DNA of 64,000 nt from Lysobacter enzymogenes (GCF_017355525.1 NZ_CP067395.1:3286001-3350000); one strand, 5' to 3'. Numbered from the stretch's first letter, positions 24,748 through 32,535 are shown. Made by a program: numbers and translations. The notes: generated from the sequence alone by a model not told the origin.

Positions 24748-24864
24748 ATGCGCATCGAAACCAAAATCGCCAAGCTGGACGTGCAAGGGCATGACTGCCC
24801 TGCGACGTTCGCGTGCGCATCGGTGCGACGCGGTCGCGACGGTAGCTTGCACACCCCGTACTGA
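24748..24864 (+). CDS. Possible 38-aa peptide (very uncertain)
   Basis: An open frame MRIETKIAKLDVQGHDC… ends just before a hairpin and a good terminator on the same strand. It has two Cys residues and no clear ribosome site. It could equally be an RNA with no coding function. I list it because a terminated transcription unit with no other candidate product is visible here. Confidence 0.22.
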   Translation: MRIETKIAKLDVQGHDCPATFACASVRRGRDGSLHTPY

Positions 24865-24877
24865 TCTTCCCCTCCCA

Positions 24878-24902
24878 GGAAGATCGGTCGCCCCGATCTT
24901 CC
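24878..24902. other. Hairpin GGAAGATCGG/CCGATCTTCC
   Basis: A near-perfect 10-bp stem with a short loop (TCGCC) lies 13 bases after the end of the possible 38-aa frame and immediately ahead of the terminator. Its function is unknown. Confidence 0.5.
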
Positions 24903-24912
24903 GAGGAAGCAG

Positions 24913-24950
24913 ACGCCCTCGGACTTCAACTCCGGGGGCGTTTTCGTTTC
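24913..24950 (+). terminator. Rho-independent terminator of an orphan transcript
   Basis: An 11-bp stem (ACGCCCTCGGA / TCCGGGGGCGT, one T-G wobble) with a 7-base loop is followed by TTTTCGTTTC. No recognised gene precedes it on the plus strand for 450 bases, which implies a small RNA or peptide transcript. An AT-rich patch follows at 24960-25010 and may hold a promoter. Confidence 0.7.
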
Positions 24951-25261
24951 GGGCGTCGGCAAAGGATTTTCTGCAAAAAACCCCATAAAAATCGCTATTT
25001 CGCGTACACCCCCGAAGCATCCGAGACGAAGGGGATTAGCCGTCGAGGCGTAGGCCACGCTGTGCTCCGGTGCTTCGGCACGGGCGGCGCGTGCGCGAAA
25101 ACAAGCACATGGGCGTTCGCGCCCGATCGTATCGCCGTCCGGAGACGGGCGACGATTGGCAGCACCCGATGAAACGCATCGCAGCGGCGCCGATTCGCAA
25201 CCGGCCCGGTGCGCACGGCCCTGCCGTAGCGTATGCCGCGATGCGTCGAGGGGCTCCAACC

Positions 25262-25328
25262 GGGAAGGTAGCTCAGAGGTAGAGCGGCGTTGTATGCGCG
25301 GGTCGCCGGTTCGAATCCGGCCCTTCCC
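25262..25328 (+). ncRNA. tRNA-like RNA 1 (short anticodon stem)
   Basis: 67 bases. Acceptor GGGAAGG pairs with CCTTCCC (7 bp); T8-A9; D arm GCTC/GAGC; a 5-base variable region GGGTC; T arm GCCGG-TTCGAAT-CCGGC (5 bp). The anticodon arm is only 13 bases: GCG/CGC (3 bp) closing a 7-base loop TTGTATG, which would place GTA at positions 34-36. GTA would mean Tyr, but bacterial tRNA-Tyr has a long variable arm and a 5-bp anticodon stem, so this is not an ordinary tRNA. CCA is not encoded. Conserved tRNA positions in the D and T arms are intact, so the elbow fold should form. Confidence 0.7.
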
Positions 25329-25330
25329 TC

Positions 25331-25398
25331 GGATATAGCTCAGAACGGTAGAGCGCAGCACAAGATGCTGTTGTCGCGGGTTCGACTCCCGCTATCCA
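25331..25398 (+). ncRNA. tRNA-like RNA 2 (short acceptor stem)
   Basis: About 67-68 bases, starting two bases after the first. The acceptor is 5 bp (GGATA/TATCC), followed by TA, D arm GCTC/GAGC with loop AGAACGGTA, variable region TTGTC, and T arm GCGGG-TTCGACT-CCCGC. The anticodon arm is 15 bases, CAGCA-CAAGA-TGCTG (5-bp stem with 5-base loop, or 4 bp with 7); position 33 would not be U. The D and T arms are canonical while the functional ends are abnormal. That is decay, or selection for a tRNA-shaped RNA that does not translate. Confidence 0.68.
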
Positions 25399-25441
25399 CT
25401 GTCTTGAAACGACAGTCGTTGCAACCGGAACGAAAGTTCCG
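25398..25441 (+). other. Two hairpins downstream of the tRNA-like RNAs
   Basis: The first is a 6-bp stem ACTGTC/GACAGT with the 7-base loop TTGAAAC (25398-25416), shaped like a free anticodon arm. The second is a 6-bp stem CGGAAC/GTTCCG capped by a GAAA tetraloop (25426-25441). Both lie between the tRNA-like RNAs and the slipin gene on the same strand. Confidence 0.6.
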
Positions 25442-25831
25442 ACCCGGGAAACGCTCCGCGCGGCGTCCGCCTGCGCATCGCTTTCACAGGATGCGCCGAC
25501 GAACGAAGCAGCGGCGACACCGCCGGCTTCATGCCCGGCGGGCGATGGAACGGCGTCGCGCGGTATCGGCCACAACGGACGTGGCGATGCCGGCGACGAC
25601 GATGCCACGCCCGCCGCGCATGCGGTCCGCGATGACGGCGCCAGGGGCGTTCCCACCCTATTTCGCTTGGCTGCATTTGCGCAGCACGGCATCGAAACCG
25701 GCATCGCCGCGCTTGCGCGCTGCGCCACCGCCCGCGTCGCCGACGCGACCCACCGCGCCGCCGCGACCATCCGATTCGGTCGCAACGGCCCACACCACGG
25801 ATCGGACCACCGGAACTTCAAGGAAAAAGCC
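25442..25831 (+). other. Long leader before the slipin gene
   Basis: 390 bases with no supported gene. Frames on both strands are open but have shadow-like composition. One plus-strand frame is continuous with the slipin gene, so an N-terminal extension is formally possible. I prefer an untranslated leader because AAGGAAAAAG sits directly before the slipin ATG. Confidence 0.5.
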
Positions 25832-26962
25832 ATGTTCTGGATGAAGAAGGTCGTGGTCGGCGATGCCGAGCGCGCCCTGGTTTACCGCGACCGCCGCATC
25901 GAGCGCGTGCTCGGCCCGGGCGTCCACACCTTGTGGGACGTGCGCGACCGCATTCGCCTGAATCACTACGACATCGCCAACAGCGCCTACGCCGGCAACG
26001 ACAGCGAAGCGCTGATCGCCGGCCTCGGCGAGCGCCTGTCCGACCATTTCGTTCTCGCCGACATCGGCAACGACGAAGTCGGTCTGGTCCTGCGCAACGG
26101 CCGCTACGCCGAAGTGCTGGCGCCGGGCCTGCGCCGCCTGTACTGGAAGGGCCTGGCGCAGATCGAGGTGCGCGCGCTGACGCTGAGCGCGGGCCTGGCG
26201 ATCGAGCGCGAGGTCGCCGACGGCCTGCGCCAGATCGCCCAGCTCGACCGCGTCGCCGTGCACGGCAACGTGCCGACCGAATCGGCCGGCCTGCTGTTCG
26301 TCGACGGCACCTTCGTGCGCACCCTGGCCCCGGGCGCTTACGCGTTCTGGAACCTGCGCAAGAACGTAGTCGTGGAAACCGTGGAACTGCGCGTGCAGGC
26401 GGTCGAAGTCTCGGGCCAGGAACTGCTGACCCGCGACAAGGTCACTCTGCGCGTCAACCTCGCCGCCAGCGTGCGCGTCGTCGATCCGGTCGCCGCGCGC
26501 ACCAAGGTCTCGCGCTACAACGAACAGATCTATCGCGAACTGCAGTACGGCCTGCGCAAGGCGGTCTCGTCCAAGACCCTGGACGAACTGCTCGGCGACA
26601 AGGCCTCGCTCGACGCGGACATCCTCGCCAGCGCGCGCGAAGCCTGCGCGTCGATCGGCGTGGAAGTGCTCGGCGTCGGCGTCAAGGACGTGATCCTGCC
26701 GGGCGAGATGAAGGACATCCTCAACGCGGTGGTGCAGGCGGAGAAGACCGCCCAGGCCAACACCATCCGCCGCCGCGAGGAAGCCAACGCGACCCGCAGC
26801 CTGCTCAACACCGCCAAGCTGATCGAGGACTCTCCGGTGCTGATGCGCCTGAAGGAACTCGAGGCCTTGGAAAAAATCACCGAAAAGATCGACAAGCTGA
26901 CCGTCTTCGGCGGTCTGGAGGGAGTCATGAAGGAACTCGTCAGCCTGAAGGCCGACGGCTGA
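25832..26962 (+). CDS. Slipin (SPFH/band 7) family protein
   Basis: 376 aa from MFWMKKVVVGDAERALVY, with AAGGA upstream. The central SPFH/band-7 domain (about residues 120-300) shows LLFVDGTFVRTLAPGAYAFW, VSGQELLTRDKVTLRVNLAA and LREAV-like YGLRKAVSSKTLDELL, then VEVLGVGVKDVILPGEMKDI. A C-terminal coiled coil (about 300-365, QAEKTAQANTIRRREEANAT) follows. Unusually, I see no N-terminal hydrophobic hairpin, so membrane anchoring may be peripheral. Band-7 proteins oligomerise into scaffolds. Here it leads the gene order slipin - uncharacterised - rtcB behind two tRNA-like RNAs. It is likely co-transcribed with both genes. Confidence 0.9.
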   Translation: MFWMKKVVVGDAERALVYRDRRIERVLGPGVHTLWDVRDRIRLNHYDIANSAYAGNDSEALIAGLGERLSDHFVLADIGNDEVGLVLRNGRYAEVLAPGLRRLYWKGLAQIEVRALTLSAGLAIEREVADGLRQIAQLDRVAVHGNVPTESAGLLFVDGTFVRTLAPGAYAFWNLRKNVVVETVELRVQAVEVSGQELLTRDKVTLRVNLAASVRVVDPVAARTKVSRYNEQIYRELQYGLRKAVSSKTLDELLGDKASLDADILASAREACASIGVEVLGVGVKDVILPGEMKDILNAVVQAEKTAQANTIRRREEANATRSLLNTAKLIEDSPVLMRLKELEALEKITEKIDKLTVFGGLEGVMKELVSLKADG

Positions 26963-26973
26963 AACGCAGGACC

Positions 26974-26996
26974 GGGCGGCCTCGCGCCGCCCGGGT
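26974..26996 (+). other. Hairpin between slipin and next gene
   Basis: A 9-bp GC stem (CCGGGCGGC / GCCGCCCGG) lies 11 bases after the slipin stop, without a strong T-tract. A second hairpin around GCCGCCTCCCGAGGCGGC follows near 27030. They may set relative expression in the operon rather than end it. Confidence 0.45.
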
Positions 26997-27107
26997 TCCG
27001 ATAGCGCGAACGCCGCGAGCCTGCGCGAACGCCGCCTCCCGAGGCGGCGCGTGGCCGCATGCGCGAACGAATCCGCGCGCGGCCGACTATCGGATACGAA
27101 ATCCTCT

Positions 27108-27974
27108 ATGCGAAACGATATGTACAAAGTGATCGTGGAACGGCCGCGCCGCGGCGGCGGCTGGACCAAACCGGGACGCGAACCGCGCGAGCCGGACGAC
27201 CGTCCCGCCCACGAAGGCATCCGCGAGCGGCTGCGCGGAGGCAGGAAATGGCTCAACGAAAACCTGCGTCCGCTGCAGCGCTGGCTGGATCGGCAGGCGG
27301 GCCGCCGTTGGGACGCGGTCTACGCGGAACTGTGCAAGCACGTGGATCGGCGCAACACCGTGCAGCAGCACATCCATGTGCATCTGCGCGATTTCGTCGA
27401 AATCGACGTGTACGAAAGCGACGGCCGGCTCTACGCCATCCGTCGCTGGCGCGGCACGGCCCCACTGGCCGACAGCTACTGCGACCTGTATGTGGACCCG
27501 CGCAACGGCTGCCTGATGCGCAACGAAGCCGCGTTCGCCGCCCGCGTGCGCCGACGCGCCGAGCACCGTCTTGCGGTGCATGCGCGGCAAGCGGGCTGGC
27601 GCGAAGGCGTGCGGGTCGTCGACGGCGAGGTGCAGCTGCATCGTCTGGACGGCATCTGGTACCGGATCGAACTCGCGCCGGTGCCGAAACCGCGGCCGTC
27701 CAAGCGCAAGGCCGGCGTCAGTTTGCCCGGGCGCGCGTTCGACGCGGTGTTGCATGCGCAGGTCGGCGAGTGCGCAAGCAAACGCTTGAACCTGTACGGC
27801 CGTTGCGGCGTGTATGCGCGCAGCAAACGGCAGTTGAATCAAGCCGAGCTGATCGCCTGTCGGCTGCGCAACGGCGACGGGCCCGACCCGTTCGACCCGC
27901 GCGCGCTCGCGGCGGCGGCGCTTGCGGCCGGCCGCAAGCGCCGCTCGCCGTGGCGCACCGGCGCACCCCATTAA
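27108..27974 (+). CDS. Uncharacterised basic protein between slipin and rtcB
   Basis: 288 aa from MRNDMYKVIVERPRRGGG; a start four codons later (MYKVIVERP) is equally plausible. It is rich in Arg. A recognisable core reads WLNENLRPLQRWLDRQAGR then WDAVYAEL…NTVQQHIHVHLRDFV, followed by LYVDPRNGCL. The C-terminal part has YARSKRQLNQAELIACRLRN and a basic tail. I recall homologues in the same slot beside slipin and RtcB in other bacteria but know no function or domain name. The high positive charge fits RNA or tRNA binding (inference). The next gene, rtcB, starts 15 bases after its stop. Confidence 0.8.
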   Translation: MRNDMYKVIVERPRRGGGWTKPGREPREPDDRPAHEGIRERLRGGRKWLNENLRPLQRWLDRQAGRRWDAVYAELCKHVDRRNTVQQHIHVHLRDFVEIDVYESDGRLYAIRRWRGTAPLADSYCDLYVDPRNGCLMRNEAAFAARVRRRAEHRLAVHARQAGWREGVRVVDGEVQLHRLDGIWYRIELAPVPKPRPSKRKAGVSLPGRAFDAVLHAQVGECASKRLNLYGRCGVYARSKRQLNQAELIACRLRNGDGPDPFDPRALAAAALAAGRKRRSPWRTGAPH

Positions 27975-27989
27975 GAAGGACGAAGCACC

Positions 27990-29210
27990 ATGACTACCTC
28001 AAACTACCAACTACTCCACGCCGACGAAGGCGTGGCCCCGGTCAAGGCCTGGATCCGCGGGGTGCCGGTCGACGACAGCGCCAAGCATCAGCTGCGCAAC
28101 ATCGCCGCCCTGCCCCACGTCGGCCCCTGGGTCGCGGCCATGCCCGACGTGCATCTGGGCAAGGGCGCGACCGTCGGCTCGGTGGTGCCGACCCGCGGCG
28201 CGATCATCCCGGCCGCGGTCGGCGTCGACATCGGCTGCGGCATGGCCGCGGTGCGCACGACCCTGCGCGCCAGCGACCTGCCCGACAGCCTGGCCAAGCT
28301 GCGCTCGGCGATCGAGCACTGCGTCCCGGTCGGCAACGGCCGCGGCGGCGAACACCGGCGCCTGCCCGACAGCCACGCGACCCGCCTGGCCAAGTCCGGG
28401 TTGGCGACGCGGCTCGACGCGATCCACGCCAAGCACCGCCGGCTGCGCACCGACAAGCTCGACAAGCAGATCGGCACGCTCGGCGGCGGCAACCACTTCA
28501 TCGAGGTCTGCCTCGACGAAGCCGGCGCGGTGTGGGTGATGCTGCATTCGGGCTCGCGCGGCACCGGCAACCTCATCGGCAGCTATTTCATCGAGCTGGC
28601 GCGGATGAAGCTGGAAAAGCGCACGCTCGGCTTCCATCTGCCGGACAAGGACCTGGCCTTCCTGCTCGAGGGCGAGCCCTTGTTCGACGACTACGTCGAA
28701 GCGGTCGGCTGGGCCCAGGACTACGCCCGCCACAACCGCGAGGCGATGATGGAACGCACGCTGCACGCGATGCGCATCCAGCTGCCGAAGTTCAAGCTCG
28801 ACAAGACCGCGGTCAACTGTCACCACAACTACGTGCAGCGCGAGGACCACTTCGGCGAATCGCTGTGGGTGACGCGCAAGGGCGCGGTCAGCGCGCGCGA
28901 GGGCGAGCTCGGCATCATCCCCGGCAGCATGGGCGCGCGCAGCTACATCGTGCGCGGCAAGGGCAACGCCGACAGCTTCCACAGCTGCAGCCACGGCGCC
29001 GGCCGGGTCATGAGCCGGGCCGAGGCCCGGCGCAGCATCACCCTGAAGGACCATCGCGCCGCGACGGCGCATGTGGAATGCCGCAAGGACGCGGCGGTCA
29101 TCGACGAATCGCCGGCGGCGTACAAGCCGATCGAGGCGGTGATGGCGGCGCAGTCCGATCTGGTCGAGGTGGTGCACACCTTGCGCCAGGTGGTCTGCAT
29201 CAAGGGTTGA
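27990..29210 (+). CDS. rtcB: RNA-splicing ligase RtcB
   Basis: 406 aa; AAGGACG precedes the ATG. It joins RNA 3'-phosphate or 2',3'-cyclic phosphate ends to 5'-OH ends using GTP and Mn2+. All signatures are present: GVDIGCGM (metal-binding Cys83), GTLGGGNHF (His169), MLHSGSRGTGN (His186), NCHHNY (His278-279), IIPGSMGARSYIVRGKG, and SCSHGAGRVMSR, whose His335 corresponds to the guanylylated His of E. coli RtcB. The length is normal for the bacterial form. No rtcA, prfH or sigma-54-type rtcR is adjacent; instead it is grouped with the slipin gene and the tRNA-like RNAs, so tRNA anticodon-loop repair is the natural proposal. Confidence 0.96.
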   Translation: MTTSNYQLLHADEGVAPVKAWIRGVPVDDSAKHQLRNIAALPHVGPWVAAMPDVHLGKGATVGSVVPTRGAIIPAAVGVDIGCGMAAVRTTLRASDLPDSLAKLRSAIEHCVPVGNGRGGEHRRLPDSHATRLAKSGLATRLDAIHAKHRRLRTDKLDKQIGTLGGGNHFIEVCLDEAGAVWVMLHSGSRGTGNLIGSYFIELARMKLEKRTLGFHLPDKDLAFLLEGEPLFDDYVEAVGWAQDYARHNREAMMERTLHAMRIQLPKFKLDKTAVNCHHNYVQREDHFGESLWVTRKGAVSAREGELGIIPGSMGARSYIVRGKGNADSFHSCSHGAGRVMSRAEARRSITLKDHRAATAHVECRKDAAVIDESPAAYKPIEAVMAAQSDLVEVVHTLRQVVCIKG

Positions 29211-29260
29211 GCGCCTTCGGGCGCTGTTTCGGCGCCGTCCGCGAGGGCGGCGCTTTTTTT
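29210..29260 (+). terminator. Double terminator after rtcB
   Basis: The first stem, AGCGCC-TTCG-GGCGCT (UUCG tetraloop), overlaps the rtcB stop codon and is followed by GTTTC. The second, GCGCCGTCC/GGGCGGCGC with a GCGA loop, is followed by TTTTTTT. Together they close the slipin-rtcB unit. Confidence 0.85.
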
Positions 29261-29277
29261 ATAGGCGCGCGGACGGC

Positions 29278-29586
29278 TCAGTCGGCCAGCACCAGCCGCC
29301 AGGCGCCTTCGACATCGCCCTCGACCTGGTTCCACGCCACCTGCTCGGCGCCGCGCAGGCGTTCCCAGCCGCGCGCGAGTTCGTCGCGGATGTCGTCCCA
29401 ATGGCGTTCGCCGTGGTGCAGGCGCGCTCCCAGGCCGTAGGTAATGGCCAGTTCGCGGGCGCGGTGGGAGACGCTGGAGGAATGCTGGGCGGCGGCCGAT
29501 GCGGGGTCGGCTTCGCGGGCCTCGTCGGCGATGAAGCTGCTGAGCCAGTCGACGTTGCGTGGCGGCATGAACGAATCCGTTGGCAT
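29278..29586 (-). CDS. Small conserved protein of unknown function
   Basis: 102 aa, ending WRLVLAD. The body is helical with a Trp-rich core: ARELAITYGLGARLHHGERH, WDDIRDELARGWERLRG, VAWNQVEGDVEGAW. An alternative start at MPPRNVDWL (29568) would shorten it by six residues. It resembles small proteins seen in Xanthomonadaceae genomes; no function is known. It is convergent with rtcB and shares the terminator region. Confidence 0.65.
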   Translation of the reverse strand: MPTDSFMPPRNVDWLSSFIADEAREADPASAAAQHSSSVSHRARELAITYGLGARLHHGERHWDDIRDELARGWERLRGAEQVAWNQVEGDVEGAWRLVLAD

Positions 29587-29898
29587 CCCTTTTGCATCAC
29601 GACGATAACGTTTTTTTCATCGCCGGGGACCGCCAAAAGTCTGAAGCGCACGCGCAAACCGCGAGCGTTGTCGCAAACACGCATCAGGGTTTCGCGTCGC
29701 TCGCTCGTCGGCGGTGAAGACGCGCCGCGATTCATCTATACGAAGCCCGCTCGTTACTGAATGTGCGTGATGTCATTCACAGCTGCGGGCCGCGACAAAT
29801 CCCGCCGGCGCATCCTTGCGCCGCCCGCACCGGCGCAACCGCCGGTCTGGTCCGCTGTCGGGCGGAACGGTTCGAGAAAACGTTGAGTGGGGCGACGC
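29587..29898. other. Intergenic, no feature recognised
   Basis: 312 bases of lower GC between two minus-strand genes. I see no gene, repeat or clear hairpin. Confidence 0.4.
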
Positions 29899-30816
29899 TC
29901 ACGCGCGCGCCGGTTGCGGCCGCCGCCGCCACTGCCATTTGAGATTGACGCCGAGCGTGCCGAGCACGATCAGGGCCACGCCGAGGCTCTGCACCGGCGC
30001 CAGGGTGTGGCCGTAGATCGCGTAGTCCAGCGCCAGCGCGACCACCGGGTAGATGAAGGCCAGCACCGCGATGGTGGCGACCTGCAGGCGCGGATAGGAC
30101 GAATAGAACAGCACGTAGCACACGCCGCTGTGGATCAGGCCGAGGCCGGCCAGCCAGAACCAGTGCGCGCCGGGCTGCGCGACCCGGGCGTAGTCGGCGA
30201 ACGGCGCGAGCATGGCCACGCCGACCAGGCACTGGATCAGCACCACCGCGAACGGCCGTTCGCGGCTGATCCGCCGCGACAGCAACAGCGAGGCGCCGCA
30301 CAGCACCGCGGCGACGAAGGTCAGGCCGACGCCGATCAGATAGCCGCTGTCGGCGCTGCGCAGCAGCTTGAACGGGTCGGCCGAGCACAGCACGCCGACG
30401 AAGGCGATCGCGGTCCAGCCGATGTCGGCGGCGCGGGTGCGCTCGCCGTAGAACAACGCGGCCAGGCCCAGGATCACGAACGGGAAGAAGTGGTAGACCA
30501 TCGTCGCCACGCCGATCGAGGAGCGCTGCATGCCGGCGAACAGGGCGACCCAGTTCAGCACCAGCAACACGCCGCTGAAGATCGCCGAGCGGATCAGCGC
30601 GCGCTCGCCGAGCAGGCCGCGGAACAGGCCGCGCGCGCAGCCCCAGACCAGCAGGAAGGCGACGCCGAACACGCAGCGGAACAGCACCGCGGTGATCGCG
30701 TCCTGGCCGCTTTCGTGGACGAACACGCCGACCGAGCCGATCAGCAGTTCGGCGATCAGCAACTGGATCAGCGCCTGGCGGGAGTCGGCGGCGGGTGCGG
30801 CGGCGGCGGTGCTCAT
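29899..30816 (-). CDS. DMT-family (EamA) transporter
   Basis: 305 aa with ten hydrophobic helices in two EamA repeats, for example LIQLLIAELLIGSVGVFV, FRCVFGVAFLLVWGCARG, YLIGVGLTFVAAVLCGASLL and VATIAVLAFIYPVVALALDY. The C-terminus is short and basic. It probably exports or imports a small metabolite or amino acid at the inner membrane; the substrate is unknown. It diverges from a MocR-type regulator gene across a REP pair, so that regulator is a reasonable candidate to control it. Confidence 0.88.
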   Translation of the reverse strand: MSTAAAAPAADSRQALIQLLIAELLIGSVGVFVHESGQDAITAVLFRCVFGVAFLLVWGCARGLFRGLLGERALIRSAIFSGVLLVLNWVALFAGMQRSSIGVATMVYHFFPFVILGLAALFYGERTRAADIGWTAIAFVGVLCSADPFKLLRSADSGYLIGVGLTFVAAVLCGASLLLSRRISRERPFAVVLIQCLVGVAMLAPFADYARVAQPGAHWFWLAGLGLIHSGVCYVLFYSSYPRLQVATIAVLAFIYPVVALALDYAIYGHTLAPVQSLGVALIVLGTLGVNLKWQWRRRPQPARA

Positions 30817-30955
30817 GGGGGGAGGGAGCGCGCGACGGGAGGAAGGGGACGCTCAGGTTAGGCGCGGGCTGTGGACCGATACAGATTCAGTTAGGATGAA
30901 TTTCGACCGGTACAGTTCTGCCTGTTCTCCTGCCTCTCCCTCTGCTTTGCTTTTG

Positions 30956-31081
30956 CTCCCTCTCCCGCTTGCGGGAGAGGGCTGGGGTGAGGGCAGCGGG
31001 CGCCGAAGGCGCCTGCCGCTTTGCTCCGCGTTCTGGCCGGCCCTCACCCCAACCCCTCTCCCGCAAGCGGGAGAGGGGCTT
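30956..31081. repeat. REP-like pair in inverted orientation
   Basis: Same unit and arrangement as 24491-24606: one copy at 30956-30998 and an inverted one at 31040-31081. It lies in the divergent promoter region of the DMT transporter and the MocR-type gene, ending 19 bases before the latter's ATG. Confidence 0.85.
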
Positions 31082-31100
31082 CGATACCGCGAGGTTCGCC

Positions 31101-32522
31101 ATGACCCAGGACCTGCTCTACGAACGCCTCGCCGAGCGCATGCGCCGGCAGATCCAGCGCGGCGTGCTGCGCGCCGGCGAACGCCTGCCGTCGCTGCGCC
31201 GGCTCGGCCGCGACCAGCGCATCAGTCTGGCGACCGCGGTCGAGGCGTATCAGCAGCTCGAACGCGAAGGCCTGATCGAAGCGCGTCCGCGCTCGGGCTA
31301 CTACGTGCGCGCCGCGCCGGCGGCGGCGCCGCGCAGCCATCGCGCGCGCCACCTCGCGCGCGCGCCGACGCCGATGCGCAACCCGGCCCTGCTCGGCGTG
31401 CTCGACGTGCAGTCGCGCCGCGACCTGATCCCGCTGCACGCCGCCACGCCGGCCGCGGCGCTGCTGCCGAGCGCCGCGCTGGCCGCATCGGTGACCCGGG
31501 CGATGCGCCGCGATCCCGAACTCGCGCTCGGCTACACCGTGCCGCAGGGCCTGCCGGCGTTGCGCGAGCGCATCGCCCAGCGTTATGCCCAATGCGGCGT
31601 GGAGATCGATCCCGACGAAGTCATCGTCACCGCCGGCGCGATGGAGGCGATCAGCCTGACCCTGCGCACGCTGACCCGGCCCGGCGACATCGTGATCCTG
31701 GAAACGCCGACCTACCATGGCTTGTTGCAGGCCGTCGCCGCGCACGGCCTGCGCGTGCTGGAAATCCCCAACCACCCCGGCCGCGGCCTCGACCCCGCGC
31801 AACTGCGCGAACTGCTGGAGCGCCACGCGGTGCGAGCCGCGCTGCTGGTGCCGAACTTCAACAACCCGCTCGGCAGCCTGACCGGCGAGGCGGCCAAGCG
31901 CGAGATCGTCGCCGCCTGCGCCGCGCACGGCACCGTGTTGATCGAAGACGACCTGTACGGCGAGCTGGCCTATTCCGGCGAACGCCCCGCGCCGCTGCGC
32001 CGTTACGACGACGGCGAGCACGTCATCACCTGCGGTTCGTATTCGAAGATCCTCGCGCCGGGCTTGCGCGTGGGCTGGATGATCGGCGGGCGCCGGCGTT
32101 CGGAACTGCTGCGCACCAAGAGTTTTTCCACCGTCGCCACTGCGACCTTGCCGCAGCTGGCGCTGATCGATTTTCTCGCCCGCCACGACATCGAGCGCGG
32201 CTTGCGCCGCCTGCGCCGCGCGCTGGCCGGCAACGCGCAGGCGTATCGGCAGGCCTTGCTCGACTACTGGCCCGACGGCATCGCCGTGGCCGAACCGGCC
32301 GGCGGCATGACCTTGTGGGTGGAGCTGCCCGAGCGCATCGATGGGCAGGCGCTGTTCGAAGCGGCGCTGGCACGCGGGATCGGCATCCTGCCGGGGCATT
32401 TGTTTTCCAACCGCGGCGACTACACCCATCACGTGCGGCTGAGTTGCGGGCAGCCGTGGGATCGCAAGATGGAGCAGGCCTTGAAGACGCTGGGCGAATT
32501 GGCGAAACAACTGCTGCGTTAG
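31101..32522 (+). CDS. MocR-type regulator (GntR HTH plus aminotransferase)
   Basis: 473 aa from MTQDLLYERLAERMRRQ, with GAGG 6 bases upstream; the frame continuing upstream passes through the REP pair and is rejected. Residues 1-70 are a GntR winged helix (LRAGERLPSLRRLGRDQRIS then ATAVEAYQQLEREGL). The rest is a fold-type I PLP-dependent aminotransferase domain: VTAGAMEAISLTLRTL, PNFNNPLGSLTGE, IEDDLYGELAY and the PLP-lysine motif SYSKILAPGLRVGW. Such proteins usually use PLP and an amino acid to switch transcription. The divergent DMT transporter gene is the likely target. Confidence 0.92.
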   Translation: MTQDLLYERLAERMRRQIQRGVLRAGERLPSLRRLGRDQRISLATAVEAYQQLEREGLIEARPRSGYYVRAAPAAAPRSHRARHLARAPTPMRNPALLGVLDVQSRRDLIPLHAATPAAALLPSAALAASVTRAMRRDPELALGYTVPQGLPALRERIAQRYAQCGVEIDPDEVIVTAGAMEAISLTLRTLTRPGDIVILETPTYHGLLQAVAAHGLRVLEIPNHPGRGLDPAQLRELLERHAVRAALLVPNFNNPLGSLTGEAAKREIVAACAAHGTVLIEDDLYGELAYSGERPAPLRRYDDGEHVITCGSYSKILAPGLRVGWMIGGRRRSELLRTKSFSTVATATLPQLALIDFLARHDIERGLRRLRRALAGNAQAYRQALLDYWPDGIAVAEPAGGMTLWVELPERIDGQALFEAALARGIGILPGHLFSNRGDYTHHVRLSCGQPWDRKMEQALKTLGELAKQLLR

Positions 32523-32535
32523 TTGCGCAGCATCC

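Noticed and set aside
25150..25175. Sigma-54 promoter for an RtcR-type activator upstream of the tRNA-like RNAs
   Set aside because: TTGGCAGCACCCGATG has the -24-like GG but no TTGC at -12, and no rtcR gene is present.
25262..25328. Functional tRNA-Tyr (GTA)
   Set aside because: The anticodon stem has only 3 bp and the long variable arm of bacterial tRNA-Tyr is missing, so I call it tRNA-like only.
24624..25361. Minus-strand frame of 245 codons across the tRNA-like RNAs
   Set aside because: The stretch KGRIRTGDPRIQ is a known false translation of the complement of tRNA genes; it starts inside the tRNA-like region.
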